Positions 37,638 to 46,210 of a stretch of DNA of 64,000 bases are shown in pieces. The stretch is from assembly GCF_017745275.1 (NCBI RefSeq), contig NZ_JAGHZS010000007.1, positions 829,216-893,215 of the forward strand, written 5' to 3'. The translations under genes and the position numbers were made by a program. The stretch is from Chitinophaga sp. (GTDB lineage: Bacteria; Bacteroidota; Bacteroidia; Chitinophagales; Chitinophagaceae). Position 1 is the stretch's first letter. Every line of letters begins with the position of its first letter. The notes under the pieces are model-generated. The model was not told the DNA's origin, ran no database searches, and saw only the letters and a program-made list of their open reading frames with translations.

Positions 37638-38336
37638 TTATATATTATGATCCTTCGGTAAAATCATTAACCGGGGGATTCTTACATGTGCGGGTTGTTG
37701 CATGATAAATCGTACCGTTCCTACAATATCATCCGTCGTTAATGGTTCGTGAATGCCCATACCTTCCTTCGGATGTACATTCCAGTCTTTATGCAACTCC
37801 GTCATTACCAGGCCGGGTTCAATACATGACACCTGTATATTACTACCGGTAAGCTCCATACGTAATGCTTCCGACAGCGCTTCCATCGCGAATTTGGTGG
37901 CAGCATAGGCCCCTGCCGTAGGTCGTACTTTTGTACCCAGTACACTGGACATATTGATGACATGCCCGAATCCCTGTTGACGAAAACGTTTCAACAATTG
38001 ATACGTTAGCCGGATAGTAGCGGTGACATTGAGTTGTATCATATCAGTCACCTTATCGATATCGATCTCTTCAATGGTGCCGGTAGCGATGGTACCTGCG
38101 CAATTAAAGAGGTAATCGCAACGACCATATTTTTCATACACAGTGGAGATCAGTTGATCCTGGAAAGCCGCGTCCGATAAGTCGCCGGTAATGGTAGTGA
38201 CGTTCCTGGCAGGTAATTGCTGCAGCCGGTCTTCCCTGCGGGCTGTGGCTACTACGGTATATCCATCTGCCTGTAAAGCTTCAGCAATGGCATAACCGAT
38301 ACCACTGCTGGCGCCTGTTACTAAACATATTTTCAT
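37638..38336 (-). CDS. Short-chain dehydrogenase/reductase
   Basis: A 232-residue NAD(P)-dependent oxidoreductase of the classical SDR family. The nucleotide-binding glycine motif is GASSGIG at 8-14, and Arg residues after the second strand (TARREDR) suggest NADP preference. The NAG motif is at NCAGT, the catalytic Ser is in NMSSVLG and Tyr/Lys are in the motif YAATK around 154-158. No membrane segment. It stands alone between the palindrome and mgtA; substrate unknown. Confidence 0.92.
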   Translation of the reverse strand: MKICLVTGASSGIGYAIAEALQADGYTVVATARREDRLQQLPARNVTTITGDLSDAAFQDQLISTVYEKYGRCDYLFNCAGTIATGTIEEIDIDKVTDMIQLNVTATIRLTYQLLKRFRQQGFGHVINMSSVLGTKVRPTAGAYAATKFAMEALSEALRMELTGSNIQVSCIEPGLVMTELHKDWNVHPKEGMGIHEPLTTDDIVGTVRFIMQQPAHVRIPRLMILPKDHNI

Positions 38337-38409
38337 TTACTGCTGGATTTCTGTCAAGATAATAAAAATAGCTTTTAGCTGCGCGGTCATCCATTGTCTT
38401 TCGCAGTGC

Positions 38410-41085
38410 TCATAACCACTGGTTAAATCTTTTGATATACCAGTTCTTGATAAGCTGTGTAAGCATGCAGTAACTAAACAATACTGCGATCAGCCAGGGG
38501 AAAAAGGACAACGGCAAAGGCTCCATTTTCAGTGAGGCTGCAAACGGTGTAAACGGAATCGCTATACCGATCAGCATAATCAGGCTGGTCAGCGCCACCA
38601 CCGGCGCGGTGGCCCAGCTCTGGATAAAAGGTATTTTACGCGTGCGGATCATGTGTACAATCAACGTTTGCGATAGCAACCCTTCTACAAACCAGCCCGC
38701 CTGGAACAACCCCTGATGCTCTGGTGTTGCCGCTTTAAACACATAGAACATGATCGCAAAAGTGGCATAGTCAAAGATGGAACTTACCGGGCCAATGAAC
38801 AGCATAAACCGGGAAATGTCGCCAGCATTCCACTTCTTGGGCTTGTCTATAAAGTCCTGGTCCATTTTATCCCAGGGAATAGATACCTGTGAGATGTCGT
38901 ACAGCAGGTTTTGCACTAAAATCTGTACCGGCAGCATGGGAAGAAAAGGTAATAATGCACTGGCGCCAATCATGCTGAACATGTTACCAAAGTTGCTGCT
39001 GGCGGTCATTTTGATGTACTTGATAATATTACCAAATGTTCTTCTGCCATAGATCACTCCTTTGCGCAATACCATCAGGTCTTTTTCCAGCAGGATGATA
39101 TCGGCGCTTTCTTTGGCGATATCTACGGCGGTGTCTACACTGATGCCTACATCCGCATCCCGGAGCGCCGCGGCATCATTAATACCATCGCCCATGAAGC
39201 CTACGGTATGTCCTTTTGCCTGTAACAGCTTTACAATTCTTGATTTCTGTACCGGCGTGAGTTTGGCCAGGATGGATACCTGGTCTATTTTCCGGGTAAG
39301 CGTGGCATCATCCAACTGTGCAATATCGTGGCCCAGCAATACATCTGAGAAAGGAATGCCTACTTCGCGGCATATTTTCCGGGTAACAATTTCATTATCG
39401 CCGGTCAGTACTTTTACCTGTACGCCCAATTGCTGCAATGATTCAATAGCCACTCTTGCAGAAGGTTTCGCCGGATCGAGGAAGCCGATAAAGCCGGTAA
39501 GTACCATGTCTTTTTCGTCTTCCACGGTGTAGGTGAGTGCGCGGTCATCGAACTCGCGGATCGCCACCAGCAGCACTCTGAGGCCTTCTTCATTAAGTTT
39601 GCCGGAAATACGCAGGATCTTCTCCCGTACGTTTTCATCTATTGGAATAATTTTATCTGATTCGATGTGCAGCTCTTTATCTTCCCCCGGATCAAAAGCA
39701 TGGGTGCATAGTTGCAGCATCTCCTCTACAGCGCCTTTGCAGATGAGCAATTGCTTACCGTTGCGCTGTTTCAGGATCACTGACATGCGGCGGCGTTGGA
39801 AGTCGAACGGTATTTCATCCGCTTTCAGATAATGTTCTTCCACTTTCAGGTAGTCGTGCAGTTCCACATGTTCCAGTACGGCCACGTCCAGCAGGTTTTT
39901 GAGACCGGTTTGATGATAGCTGTTGAGATATGCCCACTTCAGTACTTCTTCATCATCTTCCCCAAAAATGTTGAGGTGTCTTTCCAATACAATTTTGTCC
40001 ATGGTGAGGGTACCGGTTTTATCGGTACACAGTACGTCCATGGCGCCGATGTTCTGGATGGCATTGAGGCGTTTGATGATTACTTTGCGTTTGCTCATGT
40101 TCACGGCTCCTTTCGCCAGGTTGGCGGTAACGATCATGGGCAGCATTTCGGGGGTCAACCCCACTGCTACGGCAATGGCAAACAACAGCGCATCCCACCA
40201 GTTTCCTTTTACAAGGCCATTGATCAGGAAAATGAGTGGTACCATTACCAGCATAAAGCGGATGAGCAGGTAACTTACTTTGTTCACCCCTTTATCAAAG
40301 CTGGTTTCCGCGCGCTTGCCGGTAATGGATTTGCTGAGGGAACCAAAATACGTTTGATTACCGGTGTTCACGATCACTGCGGTAGCGGCGCCACTTACGA
40401 TGTTGGTACCCATGAAGCAGATATTATCCAGTTCCAGCACAGTTTTATGAAAAGCGTCGGGCACGGGGAAGCTACGCTTTTCCATGGGAAGCGATTCACC
40501 GGTGAGCATGGCCTGGCTCACGAACAGGTCTTTCGACTGCACCAGGCGACAGTCTGCCGGGATCATGTCTCCGGCAGAGAGGAAAATAATATCTCCGGGC
40601 ACCAGTTGCTTGATGTCTGTTTCTGTTTTCTCTTTCGACTTACGTATAACCGTGGCCGTAGTCCGCACCATACTTTTCAATTGTTCGGCTGCGCGGTTGC
40701 TGCGGTATTCCTGGAAGAAGCGAAGCAGGGAACTCACCATCACCATGATACCCACCATGATCACCGTTTTATAGTCCCCTTCCCCGGGAGCAGCCATCCA
40801 CACATCTGTGATGAATGAAATAAGGGCGATGGCCAGCAGGATGGCGATAAACGGGTTAACGAAAGCCGTCAGCAATTGTTTGTACCAGGCAGGCGCTTTT
40901 TCATGGTGCACTTCATTTAAGCCGATCAGGGTTAAACGTTTGCGGGCTTGTGTAGGAGATAAGCCATCAGGGTGACTATCGAGTAAAGCCAGGTAGGTGT
41001 CCTGGTCTGCCGCCGCTACCTGTTGCAGTTTGCTGGTAGCGGATTCATCGTGGCCACCGGGTATGATCTTCCTGATATCAGGCAT
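38410..41085 (-). CDS. mgtA: Magnesium-translocating P-type ATPase
   Basis: Imports Mg2+ across the inner membrane, 891 residues. The phosphorylated Asp is residue 355 in DKTGTLT, with TGES in the actuator domain and GDGINDAAAL in the hinge. About ten transmembrane helices, the last six after residue 690, and the type-IIIB spacing fit MgtA. The frame is open from a GTG at 41160, but the ATG at 41085 follows AGAAGGAAG, a strong ribosome site, so I use that. Upstream lies a 37-residue hydrophobic frame. Regulation by Mg2+ is expected in this family; no riboswitch-like structure is evident. Confidence 0.95.
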   Translation of the reverse strand: MPDIRKIIPGGHDESATSKLQQVAAADQDTYLALLDSHPDGLSPTQARKRLTLIGLNEVHHEKAPAWYKQLLTAFVNPFIAILLAIALISFITDVWMAAPGEGDYKTVIMVGIMVMVSSLLRFFQEYRSNRAAEQLKSMVRTTATVIRKSKEKTETDIKQLVPGDIIFLSAGDMIPADCRLVQSKDLFVSQAMLTGESLPMEKRSFPVPDAFHKTVLELDNICFMGTNIVSGAATAVIVNTGNQTYFGSLSKSITGKRAETSFDKGVNKVSYLLIRFMLVMVPLIFLINGLVKGNWWDALLFAIAVAVGLTPEMLPMIVTANLAKGAVNMSKRKVIIKRLNAIQNIGAMDVLCTDKTGTLTMDKIVLERHLNIFGEDDEEVLKWAYLNSYHQTGLKNLLDVAVLEHVELHDYLKVEEHYLKADEIPFDFQRRRMSVILKQRNGKQLLICKGAVEEMLQLCTHAFDPGEDKELHIESDKIIPIDENVREKILRISGKLNEEGLRVLLVAIREFDDRALTYTVEDEKDMVLTGFIGFLDPAKPSARVAIESLQQLGVQVKVLTGDNEIVTRKICREVGIPFSDVLLGHDIAQLDDATLTRKIDQVSILAKLTPVQKSRIVKLLQAKGHTVGFMGDGINDAAALRDADVGISVDTAVDIAKESADIILLEKDLMVLRKGVIYGRRTFGNIIKYIKMTASSNFGNMFSMIGASALLPFLPMLPVQILVQNLLYDISQVSIPWDKMDQDFIDKPKKWNAGDISRFMLFIGPVSSIFDYATFAIMFYVFKAATPEHQGLFQAGWFVEGLLSQTLIVHMIRTRKIPFIQSWATAPVVALTSLIMLIGIAIPFTPFAASLKMEPLPLSFFPWLIAVLFSYCMLTQLIKNWYIKRFNQWL

Positions 41086-41164
41086 GCCGGACTTCCTTCT
41101 GAAAGCATAGTTGCGTACGAAATGTGGGTGCTTGTTTACAGCAGTTGATAAGTATAACACAGCG

Positions 41165-41278
41165 CTATATTTTTCCTGCTGATAGGCACAGCAGCGCTAT
41201 GAAGATCAGGCAGGAGATGAAAAAATAAAGTAACGTTCCGGACCAGCGTCCATAATTTTTTGTTTTATTGCGATGCAA
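41165..41278 (-). CDS. Possible 37-residue small membrane protein upstream of mgtA
   Basis: A frame that starts at TTG 41278 and ends at TAG 41165. It encodes a basic N-terminus (LHRNKTKNYGRW) followed by one hydrophobic helix, TLLYFFISCLIFIALLCL. It ends 79 bp before the mgtA ATG on the same strand. Single-helix peptides often modulate P-type ATPases (KdpF, MgtR), so the position is suggestive. There is no ATG and no obvious ribosome site, and AT-rich intergenic DNA can look hydrophobic by chance. Confidence 0.3.
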   Translation of the reverse strand: MHRNKTKNYGRWSGTLLYFFISCLIFIALLCLSAGKI

Positions 41279-41351
41279 ATGTATGCCTGCACGATGATAA
41301 GGGCAGTTAGAGGTTGGACAGAATTTTATTAGAAAATTATTAGAACGGGGT

Positions 41352-42719
41352 TTACAGGTGAGGAAGGATCACAGTAAAGGTACTGCCTTCCTGCAGCCGG
41401 GAAGTTACGCTGACAGCGCCCTCGTGCATCCCTATGATCTTTTCTGTTAAAGAAAGGCCAATGCCATTACCACGGGTGAAGCTTTGATTGGCGCCCCGGT
41501 AGAAAGCGGTGAATATATGAGGAAGATCTGCTTCGCTGATGCCAATCCCCTTATCCATAAAGCGTAGTATAAGATCGGCTTCGCCGTAACGGATAGATAC
41601 CGTGCACTGGTGATCCGGCGAGAACTTACACGCATTTTCCATGAGGTTAATAAAGGCCACTTTCAGGAGGTATTCGTTTCCGTTGACGGAAATCATATCA
41701 TCTGCCTCTATTTCCTGCTCAAATACAATATCTACTTTATAGTCATCGGCTGATTTGATCACGGCATCGCGGGCGTCCATGAGTAATTCATCTACCCGTA
41801 ATACTTTACGGCTTATTTCTGTATGGTCATAATTGGCTTTTGCCATATCCAGTAAGCCATTGGACAAACGCACCAGTCGCCGTGCATCGGCCAACGCGAG
41901 GCTGATGACCTCTTTATATTCTGCCGGGGTTCTGTCTTTCGTTAATACAATCTGCAGTTCTCCTACAATAGTCGCGAGTGGGGTACGCAGTTCGTGGGAA
42001 ATATTGCTGACAAAATGTTTCTGCGCATCAAAGGAGTGTTCCAGGCGATCCAGCATTTTATTAAAGGTGGTGGCCAGTTCTCCTATTTCATCTTTTTCAT
42101 TTTGTACGGGCACCCTCAAATCCAGGTTGGTAGCGGTAATTTCTTCTACTTTATCAATCATCTCTTCCACCGGTTTCAATGCTTTACCCACAAAGAAATA
42201 GCCTGCAAGGATCGTGAGACCAATAATACCGATGAATGAGAAAATGAGGCTATATCGCAGCCGTTCCAGTCGCTGCAGTCCATATTTATCGATAGCGGCT
42301 GCCGTGATCACATAGTGGTGGCCGTTATGTTCATAGAGCAATCCTACTACCTGTAGCGATCCCTGCTCAAACAGGATGGTTTGTTGCGCCAGGATTTCGT
42401 TGATCATCTGCGGAGTTTCCTTCACCTTATCGATTTGCACGGCGTCATGATACAGGAGATGAAAAGCGGTATCATAGATGGCTATTTCTTCGCCGAACAA
42501 TGCATTATCTGCATTTTTATACATGAGCTGTAGAACGTTGGGCGGCACATGGGCATCCAGCAGCATATTGGCTTTGGTGATGGCTTCCCGCTTCAGGTGT
42601 TCGTAATAATCCGCTTTACGGGCATTGGCAGACGACACATACACGAATACCGCGAATGCGAGCAGCAGTACTCCGAAAAGTACCAGGAACAATAATATGA
42701 GCCGGACCCTTATTTTCAC
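41352..42719 (-). CDS. Sensor histidine kinase, HAMP-HisKA-HATPase
   Basis: A 455-residue inner-membrane kinase of the EnvZ/CusS class. Two transmembrane helices (about 7-30 and 157-178) flank a periplasmic sensor of about 125 residues. The HAMP domain is at about 178-230, the phosphoacceptor is His242 in NISHELRTPLATIVG, and the HATPase_c domain carries DKGIGI and GNGIGLSL. The start codon overlaps the stop of the response regulator gene by 4 nt, so they form one operon in which the regulator is first. The sensed stimulus is unknown. Confidence 0.93.
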   Translation of the reverse strand: MKIRVRLILLFLVLFGVLLLAFAVFVYVSSANARKADYYEHLKREAITKANMLLDAHVPPNVLQLMYKNADNALFGEEIAIYDTAFHLLYHDAVQIDKVKETPQMINEILAQQTILFEQGSLQVVGLLYEHNGHHYVITAAAIDKYGLQRLERLRYSLIFSFIGIIGLTILAGYFFVGKALKPVEEMIDKVEEITATNLDLRVPVQNEKDEIGELATTFNKMLDRLEHSFDAQKHFVSNISHELRTPLATIVGELQIVLTKDRTPAEYKEVISLALADARRLVRLSNGLLDMAKANYDHTEISRKVLRVDELLMDARDAVIKSADDYKVDIVFEQEIEADDMISVNGNEYLLKVAFINLMENACKFSPDHQCTVSIRYGEADLILRFMDKGIGISEADLPHIFTAFYRGANQSFTRGNGIGLSLTEKIIGMHEGAVSVTSRLQEGSTFTVILPHL

Positions 42720-43399
42720 TCTGCTTCAAATATAAAACCCATGCCGGAGCGGGTATGGATTAGTTTTGTCGGAAAATTTTTATCTATTTTCTTCCTGAGA
42801 TAGTTGATATATACGTCAATGAAGTTGGTGCCGGAATCGAAGGTATCCCATACTTTCTCGGCAATTTCGGTGCGTGACAATACCCTTTCCGGATTTTTCA
42901 TCATATATTCCAACAGGCGGAATTCCTTTGGTGTAAGGGAAATAACCACCTGGTTACGTTTTACAATTTTCGTTTGCAGGTTCATTTCCAGGTCTGCAAA
43001 GCGCAGCAGGAAACCCTGGCTATAAGTATTGGTATTGGCCTGGTTCCGCTTGATCAGCGCGCGGATGCGGGCATGTAGTTCCCGGAAATCAAAAGGCTTC
43101 ACGAGGTAATCATTGGCGCCGGCATCGAAGCCTTCCACTTTATCGTCTGTAGTGCCCAGGGCGGTGAGCATAATAATGGGGCAGTCCGGCAATACGCTGC
43201 GTATCTGCTTGCACAGATCCAGCCCGTTGATCTTAGGCAGGATGAGGTCCATGATGATAAGATCGAAGGATTGGGACAGGGCCAGTTTTTTCCCCATCTC
43301 CCCATCGTAGGCAAGGGATATCAGGAAGCCTTGCTCTTCCAGTCCCTTTTTTATCATTTCCGCCATCCTTTGTTCATCTTCAATTACCAGGATCTGCAT
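42716..43399 (-). CDS. OmpR/PhoB-family response regulator
   Basis: A 227-residue transcription factor. Receiver domain residues: acidic pocket ED at 7-8, phosphoacceptor Asp51 in LIIMDLILP, and conserved Lys in DYLVKPFDFREL. The winged-helix DNA-binding domain covers about 125-225, with LTPKEFRLLEYMMKNPERVLSR typical of OmpR proteins. The first gene of an operon with the kinase at 41352-42719. A palindromic repeat lies directly upstream at 43429. Confidence 0.95.
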   Translation of the reverse strand: MQILVIEDEQRMAEMIKKGLEEQGFLISLAYDGEMGKKLALSQSFDLIIMDLILPKINGLDLCKQIRSVLPDCPIIMLTALGTTDDKVEGFDAGANDYLVKPFDFRELHARIRALIKRNQANTNTYSQGFLLRFADLEMNLQTKIVKRNQVVISLTPKEFRLLEYMMKNPERVLSRTEIAEKVWDTFDSGTNFIDVYINYLRKKIDKNFPTKLIHTRSGMGFIFEAE

Positions 43400-43428
43400 A
43401 AGCCTTGTTTAGGAGACAAAGGTAGAGG

Positions 43429-43528
43429 AGAATTACGAATTACGGATTACGGATTACGGATTTATGGGGAGATAAGAGCGGATGATCTTTGCTGATATCT
43501 CCGCACAAATCCGTAATTCGTAATTTCT
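43429..43528. repeat. Heptamer-armed palindrome, GAATTAC type
   Basis: A 100-nt palindrome ending one base before the stop codon of the minus-strand DUF7832 gene. The left arm has GAATTAC, GAATTAC, GGATTAC and GGATTAC, then GGATTTATGGGGAGATA. The right arm, read on the other strand, has fewer heptamers and then GGATTTGTGCGGAGATA. A solo array of the same heptamer is at 15876-15903. Confidence 0.85.
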
Positions 43529-43984
43529 TTACTGGAATCCTTTCCATTCCTCAAACCGCTGATCTATCAAAGGTTTGATGCGGTCATAGTTTTCCCAGGT
43601 ATCTGCTACGGCATATAAATTGAAGTCCGTTGAATGCTGCCTGAATGCATTTTCGTAGTCCTCGAAATAGCTGGGGTATTTAGCGGCAGCGGTTTTCTCT
43701 TTACGGGCATAATATGATTTAGCGAAATCATTGCCTGTTTGATCCAGGTCGTCCGTTGTAAATTTCTCATCGCAGTTGGCGATCAGGTATTGAGCGCCGG
43801 TTAATGTTCTGTTTTTCACCTTTTCAATATCTTCTTCGCAATCGTCGGTTTGTTCTTCCGACAACAGATCATGTTCAATGCACCAGGTTAAGAACATACC
43901 AATATGCGTAGCGGCATTGGCAGGTGGTAAGTCAGCAGGATAGTTGCCCCCGTAATGCCAGGAAGCATCGTCATATTTGGCCAT
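43529..43984 (-). CDS. DUF7832-type hypothetical protein
   Basis: A 151-residue cytosolic protein. The pattern KYDDASWHYGG at the start, then HIGMFLTWCI, RTLTGAQYLIANCDEKFTTDDL and VADTWENYDRI in order is that of the DUF7832 family, known from many Gram-negative bacteria with no assigned function. A longer frame opens at 44062, but the ATG at 43984 sits exactly at the family start. Separate from the kinase upstream by about 130 bp. Family recognition is by eye. Confidence 0.72.
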   Translation of the reverse strand: MAKYDDASWHYGGNYPADLPPANAATHIGMFLTWCIEHDLLSEEQTDDCEEDIEKVKNRTLTGAQYLIANCDEKFTTDDLDQTGNDFAKSYYARKEKTAAAKYPSYFEDYENAFRQHSTDFNLYAVADTWENYDRIKPLIDQRFEEWKGFQ

Positions 43985-44116
43985 AGGTATATATTCAATT
44001 AGCTTGTCTGTGCGTATGTGCGGTAACGTTATATACTGCCGAAGGTGGTTGTCGGCATGCAAATATAGAATAAATTAATAATCCTTTAGGAACAAAGTTT
44101 TTTGCGGCGGCGCGGG

Positions 44117-45463
44117 TTAATTGGCGGCAGTAGGTTCATTAGCGGCAGCAGGTTCATTGGCGGGGATATCGCCCCGGCGGAGTTGTATGATAAAGGTGGT
44201 ACCGTTTTCCGGTGCACTTTCTACTGTGATGGTACCATTATTAAGTTCGGTAAACTCATGACAAAGCAATAGTCCTATACCGGCGCCTCTTTCGCCGGTG
44301 GTGCCATAGGCGGGTTGCTGCTGGGAGGTAAACAGCGTTTTCAGTTGCTGCATATCCATGCCAACGCCATCATCAACGATACGAATAAAGACCTGCTCCT
44401 CTGTTTGCCACGCTGTTACCGAAATTTTTCCGCCGGCATAACTGAATTTAAGGGCATTGCTGAACAGGTTACGGAGAATAACAGATACCTGGTCTCTATC
44501 GGCGAATAGTGCGGTACTTACCGGCACCTGTACATCCACCTGCATATTTTTCTGTTGTATCACCAGTTCAAAGAAAAGTAATATCTCGCTCATCACGGGT
44601 GCCAGCAAAAAATGCCGGGGCCTTGTCTGAATACCTTTCATACTACGGGTACTCCAGCGCAATACGTTATCCAGCGTACCTCCCAGCTGGGATACCTTCT
44701 GATGCAGGGTGGCGGCAGCTTCCTCCATATCATTCCGCGGATACTGGCCCTTCTGGAACATATCCAGTAAGCTCTCCAGGGTAGATAACGGGCTACGGAT
44801 ATCATGCGCCACAATGGAAAATAGTTTTTCCTTGTCTTTATTCATGGCCAGCAGCGCCTGCCGCTGCTTTTCGATTTCCTCCTGGTAGTCGGACTGTATA
44901 TATTTAAAGAAGAGTAACGCTATAATCATAGAAACCAGGGATACCGCCACATTGGTCCATTCCCGTTGTTGGGGTACAGGAGGTGCCAGGTACCACGACT
45001 GCGGCATAAATATAATCAGCAAAAAGGCCGACAGGATCAAAATGCTCAGGCATCCTATCACCCATTTGTTGTCATATATCATCACGGAGACAACCAGGAT
45101 GTTTAACAGGAAGTATTCCGCACCATTATGAAAATATAAGCCGGTAAAGGTGTATAGCACCACGCTGAAGAAAATGAGCACAATCCTGGCGCTCAGGTAC
45201 ATCCGGTATTTATGCAGGAGCAATACCGCCACGGCAGTGGAAGTGGTCACTGCATTCAACGCTGATAACAGGTACCTGCCCTGGAAGGCATTTATAATGC
45301 AATAACTGATCATGAAAGGAATACAGGGAAGGGATAGCAGGTTGAGTAACATGGTACGCCTCGCCTCAATAAAGGGCATGGTAGGATAAACACCCAGAAG
45401 TACGATGTGATTCCAGAAGTTCACCGCCGTTTGATATATGAATCGTTTTGGCCCCTGCAGCAT
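44117..45463 (-). CDS. Membrane-bound sensor histidine kinase
   Basis: A kinase of 448 residues if started at the ATG at 45463; the frame is open to 45550 but would then overlap the promoter region of the divergent ATPase gene. Six to seven hydrophobic segments fill about 25-190, then a short coiled coil, HisKA with His220 in IVAHDIRSPLSTLES and HATPase_c with DDGVGMDM and GAGIGLLL. The C-terminus ends in a low-complexity tail, ANEPAAANEPTAAN, encoded by 15-bp repeats. No response regulator is adjacent, so it is an orphan kinase. Sensed signal unknown; the membrane domain resembles 7TMR or MASE-like sensors only loosely. Confidence 0.85.
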   Translation of the reverse strand: MLQGPKRFIYQTAVNFWNHIVLLGVYPTMPFIEARRTMLLNLLSLPCIPFMISYCIINAFQGRYLLSALNAVTTSTAVAVLLLHKYRMYLSARIVLIFFSVVLYTFTGLYFHNGAEYFLLNILVVSVMIYDNKWVIGCLSILILSAFLLIIFMPQSWYLAPPVPQQREWTNVAVSLVSMIIALLFFKYIQSDYQEEIEKQRQALLAMNKDKEKLFSIVAHDIRSPLSTLESLLDMFQKGQYPRNDMEEAAATLHQKVSQLGGTLDNVLRWSTRSMKGIQTRPRHFLLAPVMSEILLFFELVIQQKNMQVDVQVPVSTALFADRDQVSVILRNLFSNALKFSYAGGKISVTAWQTEEQVFIRIVDDGVGMDMQQLKTLFTSQQQPAYGTTGERGAGIGLLLCHEFTELNNGTITVESAPENGTTFIIQLRRGDIPANEPAAANEPTAAN

Positions 45464-45560
45464 ATATGCAGCAAAGATACTCCGAAAATTCACAGTTTTA
45501 CCTATATTGCTCCTTCTTCCTTTTCCGCTTCTCACATTATTATTTTCCAAATATCATAGC

Positions 45561-46115
45561 ATGAAAAAAGACAATTTGTTTGTCATCACCGGTGGCCCGG
45601 GGATGGGCAAAACGACTGTAATTACTGCTTTGCAGGAATCAGGTTATACCTGTGTACCAGAAAGTGGCCGGGATATTATTCAACAACAGGTAGCCAGTGG
45701 CGGCGAAGCGCTTCCCTGGCGCAACCGCGAGGCATTTGCAGCACGAATGTTTGAGCAGGCGCTACGCGACTTTCAGGCACAATCGGGGCAAATGCCCCCG
45801 GTATTTTTTGACCGGGGCATTGCTGATACCATCGGCTACCTGACGCTGTGCGGGCTTCCAGTACCCGCATTAATGAGCGAGGCCGCCCGGCAGTACAGGT
45901 TTAATAACCGCGTATTTTTCACGCCACCATGGCCGGCCATATACGAACAGGATAACGAACGAAAACAGTCTTTTGAAGAGGCGGTACGTACTTATGAGCA
46001 ACTGCTACGCACCTACGAAGAATTGGGCTATGAAGTGGTGATATTGCCGAAAGTCAGCGTAGCGGAGCGGGTGCAGTTCATTTTATCTGTAATAGATGAT
46101 GCTTGTCAGATATAG
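45561..46115 (+). CDS. AAA_28-type ATPase
   Basis: A 184-residue P-loop protein. The Walker A motif is GGPGMGKTT at 11-19. VPESGRDIIQQQ and the later FFDRGIADTIGYL fit the AAA_28 family, small predicted ATPases or nucleotide kinases whose biochemical substrate is unknown. The start at 45561 is chosen over the 45438 frame because the P-loop must be close to the N-terminus. Divergent from the orphan kinase. Confidence 0.85.
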   Translation: MKKDNLFVITGGPGMGKTTVITALQESGYTCVPESGRDIIQQQVASGGEALPWRNREAFAARMFEQALRDFQAQSGQMPPVFFDRGIADTIGYLTLCGLPVPALMSEAARQYRFNNRVFFTPPWPAIYEQDNERKQSFEEAVRTYEQLLRTYEELGYEVVILPKVSVAERVQFILSVIDDACQI

Positions 46116-46145
46116 CAAGGCAGTGGAATATGCGATACCCGTCAA

Positions 46146-46192
46146 ACAAAAAGCGTAAAGAAAATAACCTTTGCTGGTTACCTCCTTTACGC
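46146..46192 (-). terminator. Rho-independent terminator of the S74 protein gene
   Basis: On the minus strand a hairpin with outer stem GCGTAAAG/CTTTACGC and inner stem GGTAA/TTACC (with an internal mismatch) is followed by TTTTTG, just after the stop of the minus-strand gene at 46211. It also lies close to the stop of the convergent ATPase gene. Confidence 0.65.
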
Positions 46193-46210
46193 CTTCCTGA
46201 TCAATATTGT

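Noticed and set aside
39796..40818. A 340-residue frame opposite mgtA
   Set aside because: It mirrors the P-type ATPase codons, is rich in His, Gly and Phe and has no motif.
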